Shown here piece by piece: positions 46,320 to 57,165 of a stretch of DNA of 64,000 nt; the stretch's first letter is position 1, and each line of letters opens with the position of its first letter. The DNA is taken from NCBI GenBank assembly GCA_001939145.1, contig LSRX01000705.1, positions 6,220 to 70,219 on the forward strand, in the 5' to 3' direction. The notes beneath the pieces were generated by a model. The model was not told the origin of the DNA, did no database searches, and saw nothing but the letters and a program-made list of their open reading frames with translations. The position numbers and the translations under genes are program-made. Origin of the DNA: Symbiodinium microadriaticum (Eukaryota > Sar > Dinophyceae > Suessiales > Symbiodiniaceae).

Positions 46320-46424
46320 TACTGTTGATGATATAAGTCCTGCATGAACTTAAGGACCCTAAACTATGGGAATTGTGGTGTATTCCTTATTATGGATAAT
46401 GCAAGATTTATATCATCAACCGTT
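46320..46424. mobile_element. Hairpin family D copy 4, inverted
   Basis: Complete copy in the opposite orientation (centre CCTAAACTATGGGAATT). Left edge TA. Confidence 0.8.
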
Positions 46425-46507
46425 GCTATGTGCTTGCTTCTGCCCGGCTACCCAGTTCGAACCAAGCTGGCAGCTAGCAGGTGCAGACCTTCAATCGGAT
46501 GAAGGAT

Positions 46508-46615
46508 CTATGGGGGTTTCCGAAAATAGGGGGACCCTAATCTAGTACCCTAAATAGTAGGATCCTTTTTATAAGGACCCCCCAAAATAAGGTACCCTAA
46601 TTTTCGGAAAGTCCC
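46508..46615. mobile_element. Hairpin family C-like variant
   Basis: Arms ATGGGGGTTTCCGAAAATAG and its inverse; the inner part resembles family C (GGACCCTAAT) but the ends differ. Possibly a separate subfamily. Confidence 0.6.
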
Positions 46616-46920
46616 ATCTCTAAAGCCCTTACTTCATGATTGCATCTTTCATCAGATGGCGGAGCCTTCTACAAGCTACAGTTCGAGATACTTCCTGGTG
46701 ACTGAACCCTTAAGATTTGAAACAAAAGTCCGAAATCTAGTGGTGAGACCCCCCAGTATGAAGCCAACATAAGCCCTCCGTTTGGGGCTTAGGGTTCCTT
46801 TCGACCAATCCTTACGCTCGAGCAGACTCGAAACTCCACAGGCGTAGTCTAAACCCTAAACTGGTTCCTTGTTGGATACAACTAGTACACTTCTGTTATA
46901 ATTAATAATTACCCTAAAAN

Positions 46921-47544
46921 ATTCAAGAATCCTAAAACTCTTGACAACCCCCTAGGTCCCTAGGTTTAGGCGTTTAGGGCTTAGGGCTTAGGGTTTAGGG
47001 CTTAGGGCTTTCGGGCTTCGGGGGAGCCGGGTAAGGCTTAAACTTTGAGTCATCCCCGGACGCCCATGTTTCTGATCTGCCAACCGGGCGAGGGTGGAAC
47101 GTCATAGCCTGTAATCCCTAAGCCCTAAGCCCTGTACCCCCATAATTAGTACCCCCTATGGCAACCCTTCCGTAGGAACGCCTTTACAAGGAACCCTTTA
47201 AAGGAAAGCCTTAAATCTTACAAGGAACCCTTCCTCGCCAAGCCCTAAACTCTATAGGCTGTAAACTCTACCTATAGTCTCCATTGTAGTAGTTCCTTTT
47301 TTGGTTTAACCAATTCTATATTAAGGATCCTAAAAGGTAACCGCAAAAAGGAACTACATTGGAGACTGTAGGTAAACCCTAAACCGTAAGTTTGCCGGCT
47401 AAGGTGAGCCTCTCCCCCGGACTCCCACAGCGACGTGGAGAGGTAAAGCCAGATCCCTAGTGCCAGTCCCTATGGGGGGGGGGGGTTCCTTTAAAGGGAT
47501 CCTTCAAAGGATCTTAAAAGGGTCTTTTCGGATTTAGGGTTTAG
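46921..47544 (+). repeat. 624-bp direct repeat, copy 1
   Basis: Matches 48482-49105 with constant offset 1561. No difference was seen by eye, even in a 12-base G run and in hairpin B10. It begins one base after a single N at 46920. Confidence 0.9.
47269..47374. mobile_element. Hairpin family B copy 10
   Basis: Complete copy. Removing it and one TA leaves AAACTC-TA-AACCCTAAACC, again a telomere-type unit in register. Confidence 0.85.
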
Positions 47545-47705
47545 GGTCTTTTCGGATTTAGGGTTTAGGGTTTAGGGCTTCGGGTGTAGGGCTTTAGCTT
47601 CAGGATTTAGGGCTTCAGGGCTTAGGGTTTAGGGTTTAGGGCTTCGGGTGTAGGGCTTTAGCTTCAGGATTTAGGGCTTCAGGGCTTAGGGTTTAGGGTT
47701 TAGGG
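47521..47705 (+). repeat. Short tandem duplication of a TTTAGGG-derived unit
   Basis: A unit containing CTTCGGGTGTAGGGCTTTAG followed by CTTCAGGATTTAGGGCTTC occurs twice here and once more at 50460-50530. A smaller GGTCTTTTCGGATTTAGGGT duplication precedes it. Confidence 0.85.
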
Positions 47706-47798
47706 TTGAGTTACGGTCCCTTCTTGGGCCCCTCAATATATAGTACGGCAACCTTACGAAAAGGACCCCCAAAAGGGACCCTCATTTAGAGAACTAAC
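47706..47798. mobile_element. Hairpin family C copy 10
   Basis: Centre and right arm are clear; the left end is replaced by TTTAGGG-type sequence. Confidence 0.7.
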
Positions 47799-47846
47799 CA
47801 GGTTCCAGTCACGTAGTCCTCAGATCTTGAGTTTTAGTTGTCCCAA

Positions 47847-47949
47847 TACCTGTAGTCTTCATTGTAGTTCATCTTTTGGTTTAACCAAGTCTATATTAAG
47901 GATCCTGAAAGGTAACCCCAAAAAGGAACTACAATGGAGACTATAGGTA
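47847..47949. mobile_element. Hairpin family B copy 11
   Basis: Complete copy, TA at both edges, flanks not telomeric. Confidence 0.85.
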
Positions 47950-48169
47950 AGATAGGCGGGGGCCTGAATTGCAAGTATCCCACACCCGCAAAATAATCAC
48001 CTCTATCCTTTTCGAACCTTTTGAAGTAGAGGCTTGAAACGAAACACGGTTGCCCTAAACCCAAACCCTGAGCCCTAAACCCTACGCCCTAAGCCCTAAA
48101 CCCTTAACCCTAATCCCTAAACGCTAAATTCTAGCCCTAAACCCTAAACCCTAGCCCTAAACGCTAAAC

Positions 48170-48262
48170 CCTAAGCCCTAAACCGTGTTGAGCACTCTGG
48201 GAAGCTGGCCTAAACCCTAAACCCTAAGCCCTAAACCGTGTTGAGCACTCTGGGAAGCTGGT
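48170..48262 (+). repeat. 53-bp direct repeat, 2 copies
   Basis: AACCGTGTTGAGCACTCTGG starts at 48181 and 48234. The copies are joined by CCCTAAA units. Confidence 0.9.
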
Positions 48263-48481
48263 CAGGCGAGAGACGCTTTCGAGGTGATCGCTGGGGCCTT
48301 AGAAGTTTGGGGTTTAGGGTTGTGGTTGTGGTTTAAGTTTTACAGGATTTCTTTTTTGTCGGGTTTAGGGTTGTGGTTTAGGTTTTATAGGGTTTATACT
48401 ATTGTTTCAGGGCTACTGGACAAAATAGTGAAAAGCTTAAGCATAACCCGGCATGGCCTCAAAACCCTAGACACCCTAAAA

Positions 48482-49105
48482 ATTCAAGAATCCTAAAACT
48501 CTTGACAACCCCCTAGGTCCCTAGGTTTAGGCGTTTAGGGCTTAGGGCTTAGGGTTTAGGGCTTAGGGCTTTCGGGCTTCGGGGGAGCCGGGTAAGGCTT
48601 AAACTTTGAGTCATCCCCGGACGCCCATGTTTCTGATCTGCCAACCGGGCGAGGGTGGAACGTCATAGCCTGTAATCCCTAAGCCCTAAGCCCTGTACCC
48701 CCATAATTAGTACCCCCTATGGCAACCCTTCCGTAGGAACGCCTTTACAAGGAACCCTTTAAAGGAAAGCCTTAAATCTTACAAGGAACCCTTCCTCGCC
48801 AAGCCCTAAACTCTATAGGCTGTAAACTCTACCTATAGTCTCCATTGTAGTAGTTCCTTTTTTGGTTTAACCAATTCTATATTAAGGATCCTAAAAGGTA
48901 ACCGCAAAAAGGAACTACATTGGAGACTGTAGGTAAACCCTAAACCGTAAGTTTGCCGGCTAAGGTGAGCCTCTCCCCCGGACTCCCACAGCGACGTGGA
49001 GAGGTAAAGCCAGATCCCTAGTGCCAGTCCCTATGGGGGGGGGGGGTTCCTTTAAAGGGATCCTTCAAAGGATCTTAAAAGGGTCTTTTCGGATTTAGGG
49101 TTTAG
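48482..49105 (+). repeat. 624-bp direct repeat, copy 2
   Basis: Second copy of the segment at 46921-47544, including hairpin B12. The copies diverge abruptly at both ends. Confidence 0.9.
48830..48935. mobile_element. Hairpin family B copy 12
   Basis: Identical to copy 10 because it lies in the second copy of the 624-bp repeat; not an independent insertion. Confidence 0.85.
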
Positions 49106-49440
49106 TAACAGGGTCTTAGGTATCCTTCAAAGGATCTTAAAAGGGTCTTTTAGGATTTAGGGTTTTGGGGGGAATCCTTCAAAGGATCTTCGAAGGGTCT
49201 TTTGGGATTTAGGGTTTAGGGGGATCTTTCAAAGGATCCTAAAAGGGTCTTTTAGAATTTAGGGTTTAAGAGGATCGTCAAAAGGATCTTCAAAGGGTCT
49301 TGAGGATGTAGGGTGCAGGGTGATCCTTTAAAGGGATCCTTTAAATTCATTAAAGGATCTTTAAAGGGTCTTTTAGGACTTAGGGTTTAGGGTGATCCTT
49401 GAAAGGAGCTTAGGGTGGGGGGGAGCCTTGAAAGGGCTTC
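49055..49440 (+). repeat. Imperfect ~50-60 bp array with CAAAGGATC units
   Basis: Eight or so diverged units of the form ATCCTTCAAAGGATCTTAAA plus GGGTCTTTT plus a TTTAGGG core. The first unit is the tail of the 624-bp duplicated segment. Each unit carries a small CCTTNAAAGG palindrome. Confidence 0.75.
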
Positions 49441-51330
49441 TTTTAAAGGATCTTATGGGGCTCCTGCAAGGGGCTTTTTAGGCTTAGGCTCTTGGGTTCT
49501 AGTCCCTGGAGCTCCTAGGGCTTCCTCTTCCTTTCAAGGGGGTCCGGGCCCTTGAAAAGGATCGTCGTGATCCTAAACCCTAAACCCTAAAACCGTAGAT
49601 CCTAAACCCTAAACCCTAAAACCCTAAAGCCCTAAACCCTAAACCGTGGAAAGGGGTAGACTACAGGATCTCAAACGACTGAAGGGTCTCTTTTGCGGGA
49701 TCTCAGAGGGCAGGGATTAGGGTTTAGGGTTTAGGCCGGTTTAGGGCGTGTTGTGGTCTGTAGTTCTGTAGGGGCTCCTTTAGACTTAGAGGGTCCTTGA
49801 AGGGCTGCTCTTAAGGGAATTAGGGGTTCGGGGTCTTCTATGGGTTCTGGAAGGGTTGTTACCCCAGGCTGCAAACATGGCATTTCTGATGTCTGATTAT
49901 GCAGACCCAAGATGCTTGATGTTAGTTGTTTGTGGAAACGGGGCGGGGCGGGGAGGCGGTTCTTGGCAATGAAAGCCTTTACAACGAAAGGAATAGAGGG
50001 GTTTAGGGTTTCGGCTTACGGTGTAGAGCTTGGCAACTTAGGGTTAGGACTTTTATTGCCCGGTCAGAAATCATACCCTAAACCCTAAACCCTAAATCAA
50101 CGCCTTAAGCCCTGACCACAACCCTTCCCAAGCCTGTTGCATAACCAAGCCCAGCACAGCTGAAAACCATGAACCTTGGACCCAAAACCCTGAAATACCC
50201 TTGCAACCCTTATAGCCCTAAACCCTTAACCCTTATAACCCCAAGCCCTAAACCCGTAACCCTTATAACCCTACCCCCAAAGCCTTAAGCCTTATAAGCC
50301 TAAACCCTAAACCCTTAAGCCTTCTAACCCTAAACCCCAAACCATTACAACCCTGAACCGAGCACTGACCTCATGATGCGACAGCGGAGCGTCAGTGCAA
50401 ACCCTGTTTGAACAGGGCTCCAAGGCTGGGATGAAGGCAGCAAGGTAGGTCTAGGGTTTAGGGTTTAGGGCTTCGGGTGTAGGGCTTTAGCTTCAGGATT
50501 TAGGGCTTCAGGGCTTAGGGTTTAGGGTTTGGAATTTAGCGGGTAGTCCCGAATTAACGGTTTACGTATGAGGGATCCTCAATCCTACCTACCTTCATGC
50601 CACCTTTTCAAACCTCCACTCCGCAAAAAAATCTTGGCATATGCCGCTAAGAGCCTTCATTTCTGCACGTTGGGCCCTCTTGTAGCCTTAAACGTTAAAC
50701 CCGCGAACCCAACGCTCGAGATCACCCAAAGACGGCCTCCCCTCCCCTCCAGAAACCCTAAACTTTAAACCCTATAAACCCTAAACCCTAAACCCTATAA
50801 GCCCTAAACACTAAAGCCTAAAGCCTAAACCCTATAAATTATAAACCCTAAACCCTAAATATACCCTATGACTCCTAATCCCTAAACCCTAAACCCTACT
50901 ATTATATAGACAAAGCGCCGAAGGCCTCTTCCTATCGCTTCCGCTGCGCCGGAAAGGGAGTCCTTGGAGGAGTCGACCGATGAAGGCTCGCGTCGGCACG
51001 CCACTTCGGGGGCTACAATCCGGATTAGGGTTTTAGGGCTGTTAGGGTTTATAGGGCCTAGAGGGTTTAGGTTTTAGGGTTTTAGGGTTTAGGTTTTAGG
51101 GTTTAGGTTTTAGGGTTTTAGGTTGTCGGGTTTAGGGTTTTAGGGTTTTGGGGTTTGGGTTTTGGGTTTAGGGTTCAGGGGGGCTGCAACTGACTGGTTC
51201 ATACTAGGGAATGGAGGAATGGGTTTTTGGGACGACTATAGGGGACCTTAAGGGACCATCATAGGGATTCATTCCCCCATTCCCTAGTAAGAACCAGGGA
51301 GACAGTCCGGATTAGGGTTTAGGGCTGCAA
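49441..51330. repeat. Telomere-like mosaic
   Basis: C-strand 49570-49650, 50070-50100, 50200-50350 and 50755-50900; G-strand 51020-51180. A third copy of the CTTCGGGTGTAGGGCTTTAG unit lies at 50460-50530. No gene is supported. Confidence 0.6.
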
Positions 51331-51415
51331 GTAACACCCAGACAGCCCAGCACCCCTGAAGTAAGGAATATACCTTCAATCATAAGATTAAAGCCCCTAT
51401 AATTTAAGGTATAGT
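51331..51415. mobile_element. Hairpin family E copy 5, truncated
   Basis: Left arm and centre present; stops at AAGGTATAG, where truncated element B13 begins. Confidence 0.65.
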
Positions 51416-51503
51416 TTACCCAAATTCTCCATTGTAGTTCCTTTTTGGGGTTACCGTTTAGGATCCTTAACATAGAAATGGTTAGAGGTTTTGGTAGGTG
51501 AAG
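51416..51503. mobile_element. Hairpin family B copy 13, right arm lost
   Basis: The left arm ATTCTCCATTGTAGTTCC and the centre are present; the right arm is missing. It directly abuts truncated element E5. Confidence 0.7.
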
Positions 51504-51888
51504 ATATTCAGAATACTGATGCAACTATGTTGGAGTCTTTAGGCATCTCTGGGTACTTCTACTGCTCTACAACCTCTGCTACACCCTAAACTTGACTGGG
51601 ACCGCAACACCACAAAGCCCTAAACCGTAAAGCACCAAATCCCTAAAAGCCCAGCCCCGCCCCCACCCCCCCGTTGAGCATCCTGCGGATAAAGTGGGCA
51701 CTAAGGAACCTAATCCTCGGACCTGTGTGAAACCCATAATAGGTGTTGGGTTTAGGGTGCAGGGTATCGTGCTAACCCTTATAAGAACCTCTTCAAACCC
51801 TTGTATAGACCCCTTGTAAGACCCGTATAGAAGCCATAAGCAACCCGTACAAACACAAAAAGGGGAACCTTTGCTTCCCCTAAAGGTC

Positions 51889-51962
51889 CAAGTGCCAACT
51901 TTTCAAACACGAACCCGTAAACTTACTTTCCTAGGTACTCAATTGTTGGATCTTTTGGACCA
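51889..51962. mobile_element. Repeat family M copy 4, diverged
   Basis: AAAGGTCCAAGTGCCAACTT … GTACTCAATTGTTGGATCTT; order kept, sequence eroded. Confidence 0.45.
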
Positions 51963-52712
51963 CCAGAAGCCCCTACAAAGCCAAAGCCCCTCAACCCTAA
52001 ACCACTAAACCCCAAACCCTAAACCCTAAACCTTCACCACAAATATCTTTTCATTCCCTGAAGAACTTGTAGATCTCTTTATCACCCTAAAGGAATCCTA
52101 TGAGACGCTGATTTCGGTATGAATCCTTATAACTAAGGCCTTAATAGAGCCCTTAGGGTTTAGGGTTTAGGCTTATAGATCCCTTTGAAACCCTTACGGA
52201 CTCCTTTAGATCATTCATTATCTTCGGTGTGACAGCCTCTGTGCAGAGGAGTCTAGGACATTTTCTAAACTCCCCACCTGCCCTAAACCCTAAACCCTGA
52301 ACCCTAACTACCCTAAACTCCCCACTTGTATTCCCTTCAAGGAGAGGCTCAAGTCTGATGGACAACGCCCCGGCAAGCACCCACCCAGCGGCCATGGCTG
52401 ACAGCCCGATCCCGACGACCAGGGCGCCTCTCTACAAGGAGCCCTTCTGGGTTAGGTGTGCTGGTAAGGGCGGTTTAGGGTTTGAGGTTTAGGGTTTAAA
52501 GTTTAAGGTTTAGGGTTTAGGGTCTAGGGATGTTTAGGGCTTGATTCCTTTTCAAAAGGTTCGTTTTCAGGTTCCTCCCAGGGTCCCAACAATGTTAGTC
52601 CTCCCTTCATTTAATTTGTTCTTAGCGTTTTATCGGAATCTGGAGGAGGCCACTCCACGAGGATCCCCGCTATACCCCAGCTCTTAAGGAGTTCTTACCA
52701 AATGCCAAGGTA

Positions 52713-52817
52713 TACGGTTGATGATATAAATCCTGCATGACCCATAAGAAGGAATAGACGATAATTCCCATAGTTTAGGGTCCTCAAGGTAATGCAGGAT
52801 TTATATCATCAACAGTA
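52713..52817. mobile_element. Hairpin family D copy 5
   Basis: Complete copy with near-perfect arms and TA at both edges. Confidence 0.85.
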
Positions 52818-53183
52818 GGGCCGTGTCGAGTCTCGTTAAACTGACAACCCCGGTTAAGATGATGAGAGGAGTATTCTGAGATTATAGGTACAGTGTTGAA
52901 GGTGTAGGGTTTCGGTAGGTGTCTTCGCAGCTGAGTTCGTTTACCTTGCGCTTCATTGGGAATGTACGACCCCTCTTAAGCTGGATGATGCAGCTTTTGC
53001 CCATGAACCGGTCCGCCTTAAACCCTAAACCCTAGATCTGGCTTGGGCACCTTTTGTCTCTTTGCAGATCTGGGTTGGCAAGAGAGTGCAGCATGCGGAT
53101 GTGTACCCATCTGTTGTATCCATAAGCGTATCCAAAACGTAAAGAAAAGACATGCTTGTGGATGGTTTTCGTCAGTATAACAC

Positions 53184-53285
53184 TACGGTTGATATAAATC
53201 ATGCAGTACCCATAATCGGGAATCTACCATAATTCCCATAGTTTAGCGTCCTTCAGGTAATGCAGCATTTATATCATCAACATTA
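53184..53285. mobile_element. Hairpin family D copy 6
   Basis: Complete copy with TA at both edges, about 370 bases after copy 5 in the same orientation. Confidence 0.85.
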
Positions 53286-53916
53286 TGTAAGCACTACACC
53301 CCTATAGACCCAAGCCCCTGAACCCTATAGACTCTAGACCCTGAATCCTGAACGAGCTGACTGTTTGTAGGTCTACACCGTCTTCAGGGGCTTAGGTGTT
53401 TAGTGGTTTGGGGTTTCGGGGTTTTGGGGTCTACAAATTAGCGTTCAGGGGTTTTACGTAGGGTTTAGGGTTTACCGGACCTGGGTTTTGGTGCACCTGG
53501 CTTCCACTCCACTTGCAGCGCATGGCCGGGTTATACTGGACAGGCACTGTCAACACGTCTCTAGGACACTTTCAGGTGGGTAGCTACCGTTATAGGAGCC
53601 TTATAGAAAGTCTATATACCTTGTAGAAGCCTTATACAAGCCCTAAATACCCTAAACTCCCCACCTGTATTTTCCTTTAAACGTCTGGGCTTGCTTGCGG
53701 CACTGTTTATCCCCACCCCTGAACGCCCTCAGTAATCCTTGAAACCCTAGCGCTGCCCTCCCTCCCAACAGAAAACATGATATCAGACACCAAAGACCAC
53801 ATGCTAAACCAGGGGGGCCAATTGGATACTGCCACCGCTGAAGGAACACTTGCATAAGATCTAGAATATAGGGCCTATTATTAGTGGCCCTATATTAGAC
53901 TGTTACTGTTTGGGGG

Positions 53917-54013
53917 TACCTATAGTCTCCATTGTGGTTCCTTTTTGCGGCTACTTTTTAGGATCCCTAAGAAGGTTTAACCAACAAAGGAACTATAATG
54001 GAGACTATAGGTA
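53917..54013. mobile_element. Hairpin family B copy 14
   Basis: Complete, near-perfect copy with TA at both edges; flanks read GGGGG and GTACCCC. Confidence 0.85.
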
Positions 54014-55849
54014 GTACCCCAAAAAACCAATGCCAACAAGTCCAGGACAAGTTTGTCGAGATCTACGCGGACCACCTCTGCATCAAGTCCTACTACTTCC
54101 CCTTGGGAAGGGAGACTAGGTCTCCCTGGAGTACGTTCTTGCCCTTTCATGTTTGTGGCTTCCACGGGACAGTTGGAAGCCTTAAACCCTAAACCCTAAA
54201 CCCTATAGACCCTAAATCCTAGAAACCCGAAACCAAAAACCCTACGCAACCTGAACCCTATAGACCCTGAGCCCAAGGCCGTAAGCCCAAAAAAGCCTAA
54301 AGAACCATAATTACGCGGCTACCGCGGAACCTAGGAGAAGCGGGTCGACATCCCGTCGGATAATGGAGGAGCGCACAGAAAGCCCAAGCAGAGGGTCTGG
54401 GAGCGTCGCGGGGTTTGTGTACCGGTTCAGGGAGAGGCCCTGAAAAGTAAGGGCCATATACCCCTATACTATGAAACCCCATAATATGGTACATGAACCT
54501 TAAACCCCTTTAGGGACATTTCGTCGCCTTTAAGAGTATAAGACTTAAGAACTATACTCATACTATGCCCGCCTAGTCCCGATTATAGCATTTAAACGAT
54601 CGTAGCCCTGGGCTCCGGACTTGGGGCCGCGCATTGTTCAGCCCTTTGTTTGAACGTGTAGGGCTTTAGGGTTCAGGGGTTAAGCCTTTGAGTCTATTGA
54701 GGTGGGCGGGCATGAGGTTTGAGGCTTCAATTGCTACATAGTTCTGTCTCCAGTGTTGCCTGTTCTGTTTTTGTTTTTTGCTCAGAGGTCCTCTATAGAA
54801 CTAGAATCAAAAGAAGAATACATAGATGCGTTACGGAGCCTGCTGGAGGGCCCTGTCCATTTCCCTACACCCCCAAGACTCCAAATAGCCCGAAGTAGGT
54901 AGTATTTATAGACTTTAGACCCCAAAGTAGGTAGTGTTTGTATATAGTTGGAGTCTTAGGACAACTCAGAAGGAAATACAGTTGCTCAAGGCATCCTTTT
55001 TGGGTCTCAGAAAGTTAAGCTTTGGGGCCTTCTGAAGCCTTTCTTGTGAAAACCCTACTGGAGGGGCCTTAATATAATTAGACTAGGGTTTTCGGGGGGT
55101 TCCTTCTTCTTGTATGTAGTAAAGGTTGGTTCGTAGGTGTAAGGTAGATCGTCTAAGCTCTGCGAGGAGTCAGCTTCGCCACGGACAAGGATCTCGAGCA
55201 CGGTCCTTAGCTTCAGTAGGGACTCTTCTGGGTTCCTGTGAAGGGATATACCATAATAAGGAAACCATGTTATTTACTATAGATCCCTATGACCCAGTCT
55301 TTGGGTTCGGGCGGTGAAAGGTTTCGATTCGGGGAAGGAAGAGCATCAAAGGAGCACAGAGCCTTTCAATCCTGCCTGTTGAAGGAGGTATATCTCAAAA
55401 ACCCGAAACCCTCTAAACCCTCAACCCTCCAAGATTTTCAAAACCCAGCAGAAGGCACCGGAAACAAAAAGGGGTAGGGCCCTTCTTCGGCTACGCACAG
55501 GTAAGCCCGAAACCTTCAACCCGCCAAGGCTCACGTGGCTTGACTGGAAGGGCTGGGGCATGGCGCCGAACAACGCGACCCGGCGAAGAGCGGATGAACT
55601 CTGCGGAATGGTCGGAGGGTCGAAGTAAAAAAAAATTGAGGGGTGAGAAGGCTGAGCAATCCTATTTTCCCGTCAGATTTTGTAAATGAATATTATACGG
55701 TTATTGTGTAAGATGTGCCAAAACCCCTGGTGTAATTCTTGAGGCCCTATAAAGTAGCTAATCCCGCGGCTCTTCCCTGCCTACTCGTAGCTACCAGAAC
55801 CTACTTCTCGCAGGGCTCCTACACTTTCTGTTCTGGGGTTTATATTAAT

Positions 55850-55921
55850 ACCAAAACTCTCCATTGTAGTTCCTTTTTGGGGCTACCTTTCTAGGATCCC
55901 TAACCTAGGAGACTATAGGTA
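55850..55921. mobile_element. Hairpin family B copy 15
   Basis: Left arm and GGATCC centre, then a direct jump to the outer right end GGAGACTATAGGTA. Confidence 0.75.
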
Positions 55922-56341
55922 GGGTTCCCCTAATCCTAGCCCCTAGATTCACTTCGTAACCTCAACCTGTGACCCTCAAACCCTACAAAATGTTTTAAAT
56001 AATAGGTTATGGCCCCCAATAGAGGGCAGAACCATAGGTTTTTGGATCCCCAGGTAGACTCTTCGCTAGAAGACATAGGTTCCTCAGATCCAGCGTTGCC
56101 CGGATCCACCCAGCCCTGGATACCTACAAGACGGCTGCGGAAGGAAGGTTAGGGTTTGGGCACGGAGTAGAGAGTCGACCCTCTGCTTTAACAAAGGTAG
56201 GCCATGTATGGCCGCAGGTAACTCTATACCTCGACTCCAAGACACCTACTTTAAGGGATCCCCTTACGATTTCTTTCTAAAGGTCCTGAAGCCCTAAACT
56301 AAACAGGAAACTCGAAACCCCAATCCCCTTACCCTAACAAG

Positions 56342-56428
56342 GGTCCATGTATCTATACGTTGGTCTGAGTGTAACCCCTATATAGGTACTTTGGGGTCTA
56401 AGTATATACTATTTGGGCACATGGACCC
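56342..56428. mobile_element. Hairpin family I copy 3
   Basis: Ends GGTCCATGT and ACATGGACC; centre CCCCTATATAGGTACTTTGG. It most resembles copies 1 and 2 in the middle. Confidence 0.7.
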
Positions 56429-56999
56429 TCAGGGTAAGGGGTTTAGGCAACCCTAAGCCCAAAACCCAAAACCCTTAACCCTAACCCAAAACTCTAAACC
56501 CAAAATCCTAAACCTTAAACCCTAAACCCTAAACCCACGGTTTAGCGTAAGGCCTAGACTTCAGGTGTGGTGGGCTTCGGATAGCCAGCGTCGCAACGTT
56601 GGGGGCCGTCGGAACTTGGGCATCGTGATCACGGTGGGCAACGAACCTTCGCCCGACCTGAGATGGTTTGGGGTTTAAGGCTCCAGGATTTACGGTTCAG
56701 AACTTTGGGTTTAGGGTGTAGGGTTTGGGGTCTAGGGTCTAAGGCTTAGGGCTTTAGGGCTTTAGGGCTTTTACAAGGGCTTAGGGCTTTAGGGTATAGG
56801 CCTCGGTGTAGAGAGGCTTTCGGATAGTTGATTTGGGTTTTGCTGTTTGGGGCATGGATGCCTTCAAAGGGGTTTCCAAATGAAGCATGTTTGCTGACCT
56901 TCTATGGGGAACAACATTTATGACCGTTAGACATGTGTAGGTAACTCCTAAAGTTTGGGATTGTTGAGGTTCGGGGTCATAGGAGTAAACCCTCAACCC

Positions 57000-57165
57000 C
57001 TGAACCCTAAACCCCTAAACCCTAAACCCCGCAACTCTAAACCCCTAAACCATATACCCCTAAACCTTAAACCCCTCAACCCTAAACCCTAAACCCTAAA
57101 CCCCTCAACCCTAGACCCTAAACCCTTCAACCCTAAACCCTAAGCCCCTCAACCCTAAACCACGG
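57000..57165 (-). repeat. C-strand telomere-like tract
   Basis: About twenty units, many as CCCCTAAA or CCCCTCAA. CCCTCAA variants are clustered, suggesting local unit spread. Confidence 0.85.

Larger units (their letters stand above)
51504..55849. repeat. Mosaic with D5, D6, B14 and unique patches
   Basis: Telomere-like blocks are short (52010-52035, 52150-52165, 52470-52535, 54180-54290). Unique stretches at 51545-51990, 53290-53880 and 54290-55850 hold only short frames without recognisable features. Confidence 0.5.
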
